Positions 18,717 through 25,532 of a stretch of 64,000 bases of DNA are shown piece after piece. The translations under genes were made by a program, and so were the position numbers. Source of the DNA: CAYHVH01 sp964360335 (GTDB taxonomy: Bacteria > Patescibacteriota > Doudnabacteria > UBA920 > 2-01-FULL-46-14); contig CAYHVH010000001.1 in assembly GCA_964360335.1 (NCBI GenBank), positions 70,859-134,858 of the forward strand, in the 5' to 3' direction. Numbering within the stretch: position 1 is the stretch's first letter; each line of letters opens with the position of its first letter. The notes beneath the pieces were generated by a model that was given only the letters and a program-made list of their open reading frames with translations, made no database searches and was not told the origin of the DNA.

Positions 18717-18722
18717 ATTATA
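18717..18722 (-). promoter_or_regulatory. -10 box of tsaD, implying a leaderless mRNA
   Basis: Minus-strand TATAAT ends 6 nt before the tsaD ATG. With transcription starting about 7 nt after the box, the message would begin at or next to the start codon. The opposite corA gene begins close by. Confidence 0.5.
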
Positions 18723-18842
18723 GCATTTTCTTTCCGTGTTGTTTCTGCTATGCTTAGCTTAAGCGATCCTATTTCACTAATTCATCCGAATGTTCCGAAT
18801 AATTCGGATGTGCGCATTCGTAGTGCGCTATTCGGATACAAA

Positions 18843-19799
18843 ATGCTCAAAACAAAAGTTTTGCACAACGATGAGGTAATCGCGGGGAGTTTTGCAGACC
18901 TTGGCAAGCGGCACACCACGGTCTGGGTGGACATTGCCGATCCTGACCTTTCTGACCTTGAAATGGTCGCCGCCCATATCGGGGTGCAGGGCGAGGAGCT
19001 GTTTGAACTTTTGCATCCCAATCAGCGGCCGGTGCTGCAGGACATCGGGAAATTTACGGCGGTCGTCTTTCACGCCCCGGAAATTCAAAAGGGCACGATC
19101 ATTCAGCGACCGCACCTCCTTTTGGCTTCCAAGGAGCAGCAGGATTTTATTTCCGTCCACCAGGGATTCTCCCAGGCGGTGGAGAAAATCGCGGCTTACC
19201 CCATGAGGCGGCAGGTCGGGATCTTTCAAAGAGGCTCCACGGCCCTGTTGTTGGCGATTTTGAGCGAGATTATGGCCGACGGTTTTGCCCTCCTGGACTA
19301 CATTGGCGAGGAGATTGGTAAACTGGAGGAGCAAGTCTTTGTGCCGAAGTTATCGGCGCAGGTGATGAAGCGGACTTTTGATTTGAAAAAAATCCTCATC
19401 TATTTTCAGCGCTCCCTGACGGCGGACCGGGAGGTGGTTTCGGAGATCGAAAAGGCCTATGGCCAGTTTTTGGACATCAAGCAGCTTTCTAATTTCCGTT
19501 CGCTTTATTCCGACGTCACGCAGCTCATTGAGCTCTCGACGACTTACCGGGACATCATTATTTCGGCGATCGAGGTTCACCTCTCGGCCATTTCCAACAA
19601 TCTGAACGTGGTGATGAAAAAATTGACCGCCTGGGCCGCCATCATTCTCGTTCCTTCCCTGATCGCCGGGGTGTATGGCATGAACTTTGCGTTTTTGCCC
19701 CTGGCGCAGCACCCGGCTGGTTTTTGGTACATGGCGGGAGCGATGCTCCTTTCGGTGTGGCTTCTTTACAGCTACTTTCGGCATAACGACTGGCTCTAA
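18843..19799 (+). CDS. corA: CorA-family divalent cation channel
   Basis: A 318-aa CorA-type Mg2+/Co2+ channel. The cytoplasmic alpha/beta domain is followed by long helices and two C-terminal TM segments (AWAAIILVPSLIAGVYGMNF and FWYMAGAMLLSVWLLYSYF). The pore signature YGMNF is intact, and the C-terminus RHNDWL is the usual basic tail. I chose ATG 18843 (MLKTKVLHND) because homologues start about here; the frame is open from ATG 18750, but that stretch holds inverted repeats (CATCCGAAT...ATTCGGATG) and low-quality protein sequence. Neither start has a clear SD. Confidence 0.9.
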   Translation: MLKTKVLHNDEVIAGSFADLGKRHTTVWVDIADPDLSDLEMVAAHIGVQGEELFELLHPNQRPVLQDIGKFTAVVFHAPEIQKGTIIQRPHLLLASKEQQDFISVHQGFSQAVEKIAAYPMRRQVGIFQRGSTALLLAILSEIMADGFALLDYIGEEIGKLEEQVFVPKLSAQVMKRTFDLKKILIYFQRSLTADREVVSEIEKAYGQFLDIKQLSNFRSLYSDVTQLIELSTTYRDIIISAIEVHLSAISNNLNVVMKKLTAWAAIILVPSLIAGVYGMNFAFLPLAQHPAGFWYMAGAMLLSVWLLYSYFRHNDWL

Positions 19800-19801
19800 A
19801 C

Positions 19802-19836
19802 AAAAAAAACCGCAAAACCCGGATTTGGGTCTGCGG
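19802..19836 (-). terminator. Intrinsic terminator of the structured RNA
   Basis: Minus strand: CCGCA-g-ACCC-aaatcc-GGGT-tt-TGCGG followed by eight T. It also sits just after the corA stop on the other strand. Confidence 0.85.
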
Positions 19837-19920
19837 TGAGGGGGAGGAATGGTTGACCACGAGGCCTCGCTTCACCGGGCTAATGAGGCCTTGGAAGGTG
19901 CCTAAAACATTGGCAAAAGC

Positions 19921-19992
19921 TCACACCCCAGCAGGGGAAGGGACCCAAAAGCCCGCCAGGCGTGACTGCCGCTGTCGTGGTAAATTCATCAT
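19921..19992 (-). CDS. Possible 23-codon ORF inside the structured RNA
   Basis: AAGGAGG lies 2-5 nt before a tandem ATGATG, opening a 23-aa frame rich in Arg, Pro and Gly (MMNLPRQRQSRLAGF...) that ends in TGA. The SD is within the 3' half of the long-range helix strand (19991-20009), so translation would require that helix to open. It may be a leader peptide, a real micro-protein or chance. Confidence 0.3.
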   Translation of the reverse strand: MMNLPRQRQSRLAGFWVPSPAGV

Positions 19993-20162
19993 TCCTCCTT
20001 CCCCTCACCTCGCACTCCACACGACACGCACCACCAGAAGTGTGGAGTGGGGGCAAGATCGCCGCCGAGCGCTGGTTGCCTCGCAGAATCAGCCAGCGCT
20101 TCTAGGCTGGCCGCCTGTCAGATCTCGCCCCGATATCAAATCAAGATTGTTTCAGGGTTTTT

Positions 20163-20191
20163 ATATTATCCGAAAGACGCTCTGCCGTCAA
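20163..20191 (-). promoter_or_regulatory. Promoter of the structured RNA
   Basis: Minus strand TTGACG (20186-20191), 17-nt spacer, TAATAT (20163-20168): close to the sigma-70 consensus and correctly spaced. It lies in the gap downstream of the DUF5665 gene. Confidence 0.8.
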
Positions 20192-20206
20192 ATGTCTGTC
20201 TCGGAG

Positions 20207-20464
20207 CTAACGTTTTGGCAGGGAGTTTAAGGTATTGGAGATTTTATTAAACGATTCCCAGAGTTTGCCAAACGTTTCATCTAGGCCGGAGAGTTTGAAA
20301 AGGTAGAATAACACCGCCAGAAGCAGGAGAAAGCCCACAAGGTTGCCGATGCCGCGGCCCAAGCCGTAGAGAAACCCGCGCCAGAACATTTTGCCGGCCG
20401 AATTGTAGGCGGCATCCATGGCTTTGGCGAGGCGCTCCAGAGTCTGGTTTTGTTGTGGGTCCAT
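20207..20464 (-). CDS. DUF5665-like small membrane protein
   Basis: An 85-aa protein with a basic amphipathic N-terminal helix, then FLYGLGRGIGNLVGFLLLLAVLFYLF as one strong TM segment and a C-terminal helix (FGKLWESFNKISNTL). The FWRGFLYGLGRGIG pattern fits the DUF5665 family; function unknown. ATG at 20464 has a weak AGG upstream. Confidence 0.65.
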   Translation of the reverse strand: MDPQQNQTLERLAKAMDAAYNSAGKMFWRGFLYGLGRGIGNLVGFLLLLAVLFYLFKLSGLDETFGKLWESFNKISNTLNSLPKR

Positions 20465-20495
20465 GAGCCTAGTTTATCACGATTTTTTGAAAACT

Positions 20496-20569
20496 AAAAC
20501 GCCTCAATCCTTCGACCCGCCCCGCCATCGGCGGGGCAAGCTCAGGGCATACCGGGTTGAGGCGTTTTT
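20496..20569. terminator. Bidirectional terminator with a repeat nested in its loop
   Basis: AAAACGCCTCAA (20496-20507) pairs with TTGAGGCGTTTTT (20557-20569). The loop holds CTTCGAC...AAGCTCAGG, which is the CTTCGACAAGCTCAGG repeat split by a GCCCCGCC-atc-GGCGGGGC palindrome. It ends the DUF378 transcript on the minus strand. Confidence 0.75.
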
Positions 20570-20591
20570 CGCGGTCTTTGTCTTTATAAAG

Positions 20592-20822
20592 TTATTGGGC
20601 AGCGCCTATTTGCTGCTTGCCGCACAGTTTGCAGTATTGGCGGTGGTCATAGGCCACTTGGTAAAGAGCGGCGAGGCCAACCAAAATGTAGATGAGTTTT
20701 GAAATCCCGGCGTCCATACCGCCGAACAGCTGCCCGACTTCCCAGCCAGTCAGGGCAAAAATCCCCCAGTTCAGGCCGCCGATCACGAGCACGATGAAGC
20801 TGATCTGATGTAAAAGTTTCAC
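20592..20822 (-). CDS. DUF378 (YuzA-like) membrane protein
   Basis: A 76-aa protein with two TM segments (ISFIVLVIGGLNWGIFAL and ISKLIYILVGLAALYQVAY); the VIGGLNWGIFAL motif is diagnostic of DUF378. The C-terminal part has a CKLCG pair. GTG start with AAAGGGGGTGAT about 7 nt upstream. Function unknown; probably stands alone, closed by the terminator at 20496-20569. Confidence 0.85.
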   Translation of the reverse strand: MKLLHQISFIVLVIGGLNWGIFALTGWEVGQLFGGMDAGISKLIYILVGLAALYQVAYDHRQYCKLCGKQQIGAAQ

Positions 20823-20856
20823 AAAGCATCACCCCCTTTCCCAGGCTTCATCATAG

Positions 20857-20967
20857 CAGGATCGCCGGTTTTGGGGAGAAAGATATCAACAGATCAAAAG
20901 CGAATTCGGGCCGGCCACGGCCGCCGGAGTCTTTGAGGACCTGCTCACGATTGCCAAAAAGCTGTAA
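20857..20967 (+). pseudogene. Possible 3' remnant of a gene
   Basis: A plus-strand frame without start codon after an in-frame TAG (20854) ends in TAA and reads QDRRFWGERYQQIKSEF then GPATAAGVFEDLLTIAKKL. It is protein-like, with an amphipathic end, and is followed at once by two hairpin terminators. I cannot name the family. Its position beside two broken tRNA-like pieces suggests a deletion or excision scar. Confidence 0.3.
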
Positions 20968-20978
20968 TGCCAAAATCA

Positions 20979-21019
20979 ATAACGGCCGAAGACACCTGTC
21001 CTCGGCTGTTATCTTTTTT
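20979..21019 (+). terminator. Intrinsic terminator
   Basis: ATAACGGCCGA pairs with TCGGCtGTTAT, followed by CTTTTTT. Confidence 0.65.
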
Positions 21020-21027
21020 ATGAACAC

Positions 21028-21060
21028 AAGAAAAGCACGGAGATTTTCCGTGCTTTTCTT
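21028..21060. terminator. Second hairpin terminator
   Basis: AAGAAAAGCACGG-agatttt-CCGTGCTTTTCTT: perfect 13-bp inverted repeat carrying T-runs in both directions. Confidence 0.7.
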
Positions 21061-21118
21061 GTTGGTACTAGTGCAAAGTTTTTCTGACCCTTCTGGGCCT
21101 TCCTGAACTTTGAGCCAG

Positions 21119-21168
21119 TGGCAGCCCCATCGGGATTTGAACCCCAAAGTAGTCCAGCTTAGGTGGAC
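21119..21168 (-). pseudogene. tRNA-like 3' half (degenerate tRNA)
   Basis: Minus strand: hairpin GTCCA-CCTAAGC-TGGAC (anticodon-arm-like, UAA in the loop), then a T arm TGGGG-TTCAAAT-CCCGA (one mismatch), TGGGGCT, G and encoded CCA. The matching 5' acceptor strand AGCCCCA is not found upstream, so this is not a complete tRNA. Confidence 0.45.
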
Positions 21169-21195
21169 ATTTCGAGGCAGGTTGTTGACGGCCAT

Positions 21196-21666
21196 TTATT
21201 TAAATTTGTAGGTGAACTCATCGGCTTCAGTTCCCGCTGACGTAGCTGTAACTAGCAATATAGCGTTTTTAGTTGTGGAAACCACTACATGCGCTATCCG
21301 GGAAGGGATGAATATCATCTTGTCGTCCTTGGCCCTCAAGCTAATTTGTTCTTTCTTTTTTGTTTCTATATCTTCAAGGGTGATCAGAAAGTCTCCGTTT
21401 ACTGCAAAAAATAGTTCTTGTTTTCGTTTATGATAATGATTTCCGGCCAAACTGCCTCTTTTTTCAAATTTGACCAAATAGGAATACCGATTAACAATCC
21501 CCTTTATTAAAGGTCTTCTTGCGTCCCAAACTACCGTCAGTGTCCGACCTGGCTTTTCTGATTTTTTTCTAATCTTAATTTGGAAGATTTTTGTTATTCC
21601 CGTTCTTTCTTCGGCTATAGGAACGGAGTATTGATCCATCGGATCACGACCGAATTTTATTTTCAT
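21196..21666 (-). CDS. Cupin protein of the FdtA/WxcM-like type
   Basis: A 156-aa protein with a single cupin core: GSLAGNHYHKRKQELFFAV carries the His/Glu metal-type motif (NHYHK...E), and MIFIPSRIAHVV is the second cupin motif. It resembles the sugar 3,4-ketoisomerase/WxcM C-terminal group, which act on dTDP-sugars, but the catalytic role cannot be confirmed; no other nucleotide-sugar gene is adjacent. More AT-rich than its neighbours, and flanked on both sides by tRNA-like remnants, so probably acquired. Confidence 0.65.
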   Translation of the reverse strand: MKIKFGRDPMDQYSVPIAEERTGITKIFQIKIRKKSEKPGRTLTVVWDARRPLIKGIVNRYSYLVKFEKRGSLAGNHYHKRKQELFFAVNGDFLITLEDIETKKKEQISLRAKDDKMIFIPSRIAHVVVSTTKNAILLVTATSAGTEADEFTYKFK

Positions 21667-21693
21667 CAGAAAGAATTAGAAATAAACTTTATT

Positions 21694-21740
21694 TGGTACT
21701 GGTACCGGGATTTGAACCGGCGTTCCATGGCTGACCCAGT
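21694..21740 (-). pseudogene. Shrunken tRNA-like element (47 nt)
   Basis: Minus strand: ACTGGGT, a short linker, a T arm with TTCAAAT (CCGG...CCGG), TACCAGT, A and encoded CCA. Five of seven acceptor pairs form, but there is no room for D and anticodon arms. It follows tRNA-Glu by about 17 nt and, like it, ends CCAAATA. Confidence 0.45.
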
Positions 21741-21757
21741 ACTAGACATTTCCTATT

Positions 21758-21832
21758 TGGTAGCCCCACGGGGAATCGAACCCCGATTCGCAGCTTGAAA
21801 AGCTGCTGTCCTAACCATTAGACGATGGGGCC
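21758..21832 (-). tRNA. tRNA-Glu (TTC)
   Basis: Complete cloverleaf: acceptor GGCCCCA with TGGGGCT, D arm TCTAATGGTTAGGA, anticodon arm GCAGC-TTTTCAA-GCTGC (anticodon TTC), T arm CGGGG-TTCGATT-CCCCG, discriminator A and encoded CCA. Confidence 0.95.
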
Positions 21833-21875
21833 ACAAAGGCTCAATTAATTTAGCAAAAAAAAACAAAAAAATCAA

Positions 21876-21905
21876 TTAACAACGAGGCGGCAAAGCTGCT
21901 ATACT
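21876..21905 (+). promoter_or_regulatory. Promoter of the PPOX gene
   Basis: TTAACA (21876-21881), 18-nt spacer, TATACT (21900-21905). The ATG at 21912 is only 6 nt after the -10, implying a leaderless message. Confidence 0.65.
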
Positions 21906-21911
21906 TTATAT

Positions 21912-22385
21912 ATGACCGCAATAGAGTTGCAAGCAAAAGCGGAAGCGATAATTTCCAAAATCATCTATCTCACTCTCGCCACCGTTTCTGCCGACGGCCG
22001 GCCGTGGAACACGCCCGTTTATACGGCCTTTGACGCGCGCTACAATTTTTACTGGACCTCAAGCCCGGCAGCGCAGCATTCGAAAAACATTAAAGTCAAC
22101 CCCGAGGTCGCGATTGTGATTTACGATTCTTCCGCGACCGAAGGGACAGGCGAGGGAGTATATATTCAGGCCGTCGCCTCGGAGGTTACCGATCCCGCGG
22201 AAATTCGCAAAGCCATCGAGTTCATGTATTCGCGCAAAAACAAACCGCCGCGGGCAGTTAAAGATTTTTTGGGTGAAAGTCCCCGTCGGATTTACAAGGC
22301 AGCTCCCAAAAAGTTCTGGATGAACCGCCTCGAGAAAATCAGCGGGTTTCTGGTAGATTCCCGCGAGGAAATAGAACTGCCTTAA
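21912..22385 (+). CDS. Pyridoxamine 5'-phosphate oxidase-family flavin-binding protein
   Basis: A 157-aa split-barrel protein: IIYLTLATVSADGRPWNTPV at the N-terminus, FYWTSSPAAQHSKNI, VAIVIYDS and GVYIQAVASEVTD are typical of the PPOX/general stress FMN-binding family. The substrate is unknown (FMN or F420-type chemistry are both possible in this fold). It is monocistronic between its promoter and the terminator at 22398-22429. Confidence 0.85.
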   Translation: MTAIELQAKAEAIISKIIYLTLATVSADGRPWNTPVYTAFDARYNFYWTSSPAAQHSKNIKVNPEVAIVIYDSSATEGTGEGVYIQAVASEVTDPAEIRKAIEFMYSRKNKPPRAVKDFLGESPRRIYKAAPKKFWMNRLEKISGFLVDSREEIELP

Positions 22386-22397
22386 ACCGACCAAACT

Positions 22398-22429
22398 AAA
22401 AAAGAGCCCCTTGATGGAGCTCTTTTTTG
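22398..22429. terminator. Bidirectional terminator
   Basis: AAAAAAGAGC-cccttgatgga-GCTCTTTTTT: A-run and T-run on both sides, shared by the PPOX gene and the small minus-strand gene at 22442. Confidence 0.8.
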
Positions 22430-22441
22430 TTCGCACACCTC

Positions 22442-22546
22442 CTATTTGATGGGTTCAGTTTTCGGGTCGTGTTGCTTCGGCTGGTCAGAAGTAGGAGTAA
22501 TCGGAGCAGAGGTGCTCGGCGTGTTCGGGGTCGGTTGATCAGACAT
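22442..22546 (-). CDS. 34-aa Pro/Thr/Ser-rich small protein
   Basis: ATG at 22546 has GGGAAGGA 9 nt upstream and opens 34 codons (MSDQPTPNTPSTSAP...DPKTEPIK) ending in TAG. The product is low-complexity, hydrophilic and probably disordered. A terminator follows directly, so it looks like a real transcription unit; function unknown. Confidence 0.5.
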   Translation of the reverse strand: MSDQPTPNTPSTSAPITPTSDQPKQHDPKTEPIK

Positions 22547-22688
22547 AATATTTTTTTCCTTCCCTGCAATACCTATACCTGAAGCACCGCAGTATTAAAT
22601 TGTTAACGGCTTCATAGATATAAAGCCCGGGTTTACTATAGCACTGATTTGCCCTTTAAACAAACAGAAGAGAAGCCAAAGATTTTCA

Positions 22689-23189
22689 TCAGTGCGGCTT
22701 AATATATAGGTAGACGCCCGCTTCTTTTTTCTCCTCCTGCCAGCCGGGGAGCGGGAACGCAAAGGAGACGACCCGCGCCCCTGGTTTGAGTTCGCGCTTC
22801 AGCTTCTGCCCAAGTTTTTTCATGATGTAGCCGATGCCATAGACTACCACGACATCAAATGCGGCCAAATCTTTGCCCCAAAAACTTTTCAGGTGGATAA
22901 AAGCTCGGCGCTGCAGCCCCGCCTGACTAATGTTGCGGCGCGACCACCAGACGAGAAGCGGGTTGATTTCGTAGCCGTGGGCGATTGCTCCCGCCTCGGC
23001 CAGGGCGATGACGATTCGGCCGTCGCCCGAGCCCAAATCAGCAGCCAGCTCCCCGGATTTCACCGCCAGAAGTTTAATCATGAATTCCACTTTGGCAGGC
23101 GCGCTGGGGACAAATGTCGCCCCTTGGGCAAACGAATAAATCAAAGCCAGCACCAGGATCAGGAACAGCAAGCCAAGGGCAATTTCCAT
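22689..23189 (-). CDS. Membrane-anchored SAM-dependent methyltransferase
   Basis: 166 aa: an N-terminal TM helix (LGLLFLILVLALIYSFA) then a class I methyltransferase core, ELAADLGSGDGRIVIALAE (motif I), HGYEINPLLVWWSR (motif II) and DVVVVYGIGYIMKKL (motif IV region). Size and motif style resemble FAM173-like lysine methyltransferases; the substrate is unknown. It lacks a large C-terminal domain. Confidence 0.8.
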   Translation of the reverse strand: MEIALGLLFLILVLALIYSFAQGATFVPSAPAKVEFMIKLLAVKSGELAADLGSGDGRIVIALAEAGAIAHGYEINPLLVWWSRRNISQAGLQRRAFIHLKSFWGKDLAAFDVVVVYGIGYIMKKLGQKLKRELKPGARVVSFAFPLPGWQEEKKEAGVYLYIKPH

Positions 23190-23281
23190 AAGCAGATTAT
23201 AATCGAGCGCTTGATTTCGAGCGAGTTTTTCAAGAGGGTGCTTTGCTTGCAGGCTGCTTTTTTGTGATATAATCGGACTGT

Positions 23282-23941
23282 ATGCTTGATAGCCATTGGC
23301 GGAAATTATTTTTTCTGATACTTCTGGTTCTGCTCTTGGCGTTGCTGTTTTGGTATTCTGCTTCCTTTCAGGAGGTTTTTTTTGGCTCCGTGGATTTTTT
23401 GGAGGGTTATGCCAATCGCCACATCCTCCTGGCCGAGGGGATTTTTGTGGGAGCGGCCGCTCTTTCCGCCATGTTTTCGCCCTTTAGCAGCGTTCCCCTG
23501 GTGCCGGCCGCCCTTGTCATCTGGGACAGTGGTTTGACCTTGAGTTTGCTTTTGCTGGGATGGCTTTTGGGAGGAATCGGAGCTTATCTCGTTGGCCGCT
23601 ACGCTCTGTATCAACTCTTGCGCCGCGTCCTGGATATTGACGGAAAAGTTGATTACTATCGAAAAAAAATTTCCCCTCGGGCGGAGTTTGGACTGGTGTT
23701 GCTGTTCCGTTTTGCCATGCCGGCGGAAATTCCCGGTTATGTTCTCGGCGCTATTCGTTATCACTTCGGGAAGTATTTTTTGGCGACTTTTTTAGCTGAA
23801 TTCCCATTCGCCGTCATAACCGTCTACGCCAGCGAAGCCTTGATATTCAAAGAGCCGGTTCTGCTCGGGGCTTTGGGTTTATTGGTGACTCTGATTTTGG
23901 GCGGCGCGCTTTATTTTTTCCGCAAAAAACTCCGGGATTGA
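23282..23941 (+). CDS. VTT (TVP38/TMEM64-like) membrane protein
   Basis: A 219-aa multi-TM protein of the SNARE-associated/VTT family: FSPFSSVPLVPAALVIWDSG, the loop GWLLGGIGAYLVGRYAL and the re-entrant FRFAMPAEIPGYVLGAIRY are family landmarks. Relatives of the DedA superfamily flip lipids or maintain membrane potential; the role here is not determined. A TATAAT (23268-23273) ends 8 nt before ATG, so the mRNA may be leaderless. A second, DedA-type member is at 53372. Confidence 0.85.
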   Translation: MLDSHWRKLFFLILLVLLLALLFWYSASFQEVFFGSVDFLEGYANRHILLAEGIFVGAAALSAMFSPFSSVPLVPAALVIWDSGLTLSLLLLGWLLGGIGAYLVGRYALYQLLRRVLDIDGKVDYYRKKISPRAEFGLVLLFRFAMPAEIPGYVLGAIRYHFGKYFLATFLAEFPFAVITVYASEALIFKEPVLLGALGLLVTLILGGALYFFRKKLRD

Positions 23942-24019
23942 TTTTCGCTTAGCGAAAAGCGGGCACGGTGCTTCTCCGCCAGGAGGAAATGATGCTATAC
24001 TGACAGGGATAGGATTTTT

Positions 24020-24622
24020 ATGATAAAGAAACAAATCCGGGCAATTGTTTTTGATTTGGGCGGGGTGGTGGTGCATGGCGGCTACCTCGATTTTCTTAAA
24101 CATTTTTGTACCACCTGCATGACCCCGGAAGGAAAAAAGCAAGTCGCTCGGCTGGAGCGCCAGGCAAATCTCGGAAATCTTACGGAGCGGGAATTTTTGA
24201 GAAAATTGCGATGGATTTTTGGCTTGCACCTCTCGGTTTCCCGGATGCACGACCTGATTGTGGACCATATGCAAACTGATAAGCGGTTGGCGCATCTGAT
24301 TCCGAAACTTAAAAAGACCAGAATTGCCTTGTTTAGCAATTCTATCGGCAATATGGCGGTGGAAGTTTTACATAAAAGGCATCTTAATTCCCATCGGCTT
24401 TTCGGGCGAGTGTTTATTTCCTCCAGATTGCATTTAGTGAAGCCAGATCAGAAAGCTTATCATTATATTTTGAGAGCGTTAAAGGTTAAACCCCGAGAAG
24501 CCCTGATGGTTGACGATCGGTTAGTTAACATCCAGGGCGCTAGAAAAGCAGGAATGGAAGGAATTGTCTACAAAAATTCCGCTCAGTTTCGCAGAGCGAT
24601 TCGCAAATATGAGTTTGTCTAA
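24020..24622 (+). CDS. HAD-superfamily hydrolase
   Basis: A 200-aa HAD subfamily IA protein: motif I IRAIVFDLGGVVV (nucleophile Asp; the second Asp of DxD is Gly, as in YihX-like members), motif II IALFSNSIG, motif III Lys in LHLVKPDQKAYH and motif IV LMVDDRLVNIQGAR. Substrate unknown, probably a small phosphate ester. TATACT at 23996-24001 and AGGAT before ATG. Its 3' end overlaps trxB by 14 nt. Confidence 0.85.
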   Translation: MIKKQIRAIVFDLGGVVVHGGYLDFLKHFCTTCMTPEGKKQVARLERQANLGNLTEREFLRKLRWIFGLHLSVSRMHDLIVDHMQTDKRLAHLIPKLKKTRIALFSNSIGNMAVEVLHKRHLNSHRLFGRVFISSRLHLVKPDQKAYHYILRALKVKPREALMVDDRLVNIQGARKAGMEGIVYKNSAQFRRAIRKYEFV

Positions 24623-25532
24623 AGTCATCATCATCGGTTCGGGCCCGGCCGGGCTTACTGCTGCGATTTATGCCGCCCGGGCGGAGCTTAACCCCCTTTT
24701 GATTGCCGGTTCGGTTTACGGCGGGCAGTTGATGCTCACTACCGAGGTCGGCAATTTTCCGGGGTTTCCCCAGGACGTCCAGGGCCCCGCGCTTATCCAA
24801 CAAATGCTCGACCAAGCTAAGCGGTTCGGCACAGAAGTAATTTTTGAGGATGTCACCAGAGTGGATTTTTCCAAAAGGCCATTTCGGCTCTGGACTGATG
24901 GGCAGGAGTATCAGACGGCGGCGGTAATTGTCGCCACCGGCGCTTCGGCGAAATGGCTCGGTTTGCCCTCGGAGCAACGTTTGCGCGGGCACGGGGTCAG
25001 CAGTTGTGCCACTTGCGACGGCTTTTTCTTCAAAGGGAAGAGAGTGGTCGTAGTCGGGGGGGGAGACGTGGCGATGGAGGATTCCAACTTTTTGACGAGA
25101 TTTGCGTCGGAAGTGACCGTCGTTCACCGGCGGGATACGCTGCGCGCTTCGAAAATTCTCCAGAAGAGAGCGCTCGAGAATCCGAAAATCAAGTTCATTT
25201 GGGACACGGCCCTGGAGGAAGTTTTGGGCGGGGAGCAGGTTACCGGAGTGCGGATTAAAAATTTGAAAACCGAGGCGGTGCAGGAGCTGGCGGTTGACGG
25301 AGTGTTCGTGGCGATCGGGCACGAACCGAACACCAAATTCCTCAAAGGTTCAGGGATTGAATTGGACCAAAAAGGCTATATTCTGATGCGGGAACACAGC
25401 CGGAGCAATATTGACGGGGTGTTTGTCGCCGGCGATGTTCAGGATTTTTATTATCGGCAGGCGATTACCGCCGCCGGCGACGGCTGCCGCGCCGCCATGG
25501 ATGCGGAAAAGTGGCTAGCCGCCCGGGACTGA
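24609..25532 (+). CDS. trxB: Thioredoxin reductase
   Basis: A 307-aa FAD/NADPH flavoprotein: FAD site VIIIGSGPAGLTAAIYAAR, redox pair SSCATCDGFFF, NADPH site VVVVGGGDVAMEDSNFL with VHRRDTLRASK, and GVFVAGDVQDFYYRQAITA. It reduces thioredoxin. ATG 24609 is the canonical start (MSLSKVIIIGSG); it lies within the end of the HAD gene, so the two are coupled. The downstream hydrolase gene overlaps its end by 22 nt. Confidence 0.97.
   Translation: MSLSKVIIIGSGPAGLTAAIYAARAELNPLLIAGSVYGGQLMLTTEVGNFPGFPQDVQGPALIQQMLDQAKRFGTEVIFEDVTRVDFSKRPFRLWTDGQEYQTAAVIVATGASAKWLGLPSEQRLRGHGVSSCATCDGFFFKGKRVVVVGGGDVAMEDSNFLTRFASEVTVVHRRDTLRASKILQKRALENPKIKFIWDTALEEVLGGEQVTGVRIKNLKTEAVQELAVDGVFVAIGHEPNTKFLKGSGIELDQKGYILMREHSRSNIDGVFVAGDVQDFYYRQAITAAGDGCRAAMDAEKWLAARD

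Larger units (their letters stand above)
19802..20156 (-). ncRNA. Unrecognised structured RNA, about 355 nt
   Basis: A free-standing minus-strand unit with promoter (20163-20191) and terminator (19802-19836). Going 5' to 3': an 11-bp helix (20121-20131 with 20050-20060, one G-U) encloses a perfect 8-bp hairpin (20093-20100 with 20068-20075); a perfect 9-bp hairpin follows (20014-20022 with 20040-20048); then a long-range helix of 9+7 bp with a 3-nt bulge (19991-20009 with 19835-19850) encloses further hairpins. An alternative 6-bp pairing GCCAGC/GCTGGC competes with the 8-bp hairpin. No RNase P, tmRNA, SRP or 6S signature was found. A 23-codon ORF with a good SD lies inside. Confidence 0.65.

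Noticed and set aside
19802..20156. RNase P RNA, because of GATGAAT...CCACGACAG
   Set aside because: The segment is in the middle of the RNA, the 5' conserved GAGGAAAGTCC is absent and the helices do not fit.
19802..20156. tmRNA
   Set aside because: No tRNA-like ends, no CCA, and the 3' end is a plain terminator.
20851..21195. 114-aa minus-strand ORF
   Set aside because: It runs through two terminators and a tRNA-like element and has no SD or protein-like composition.
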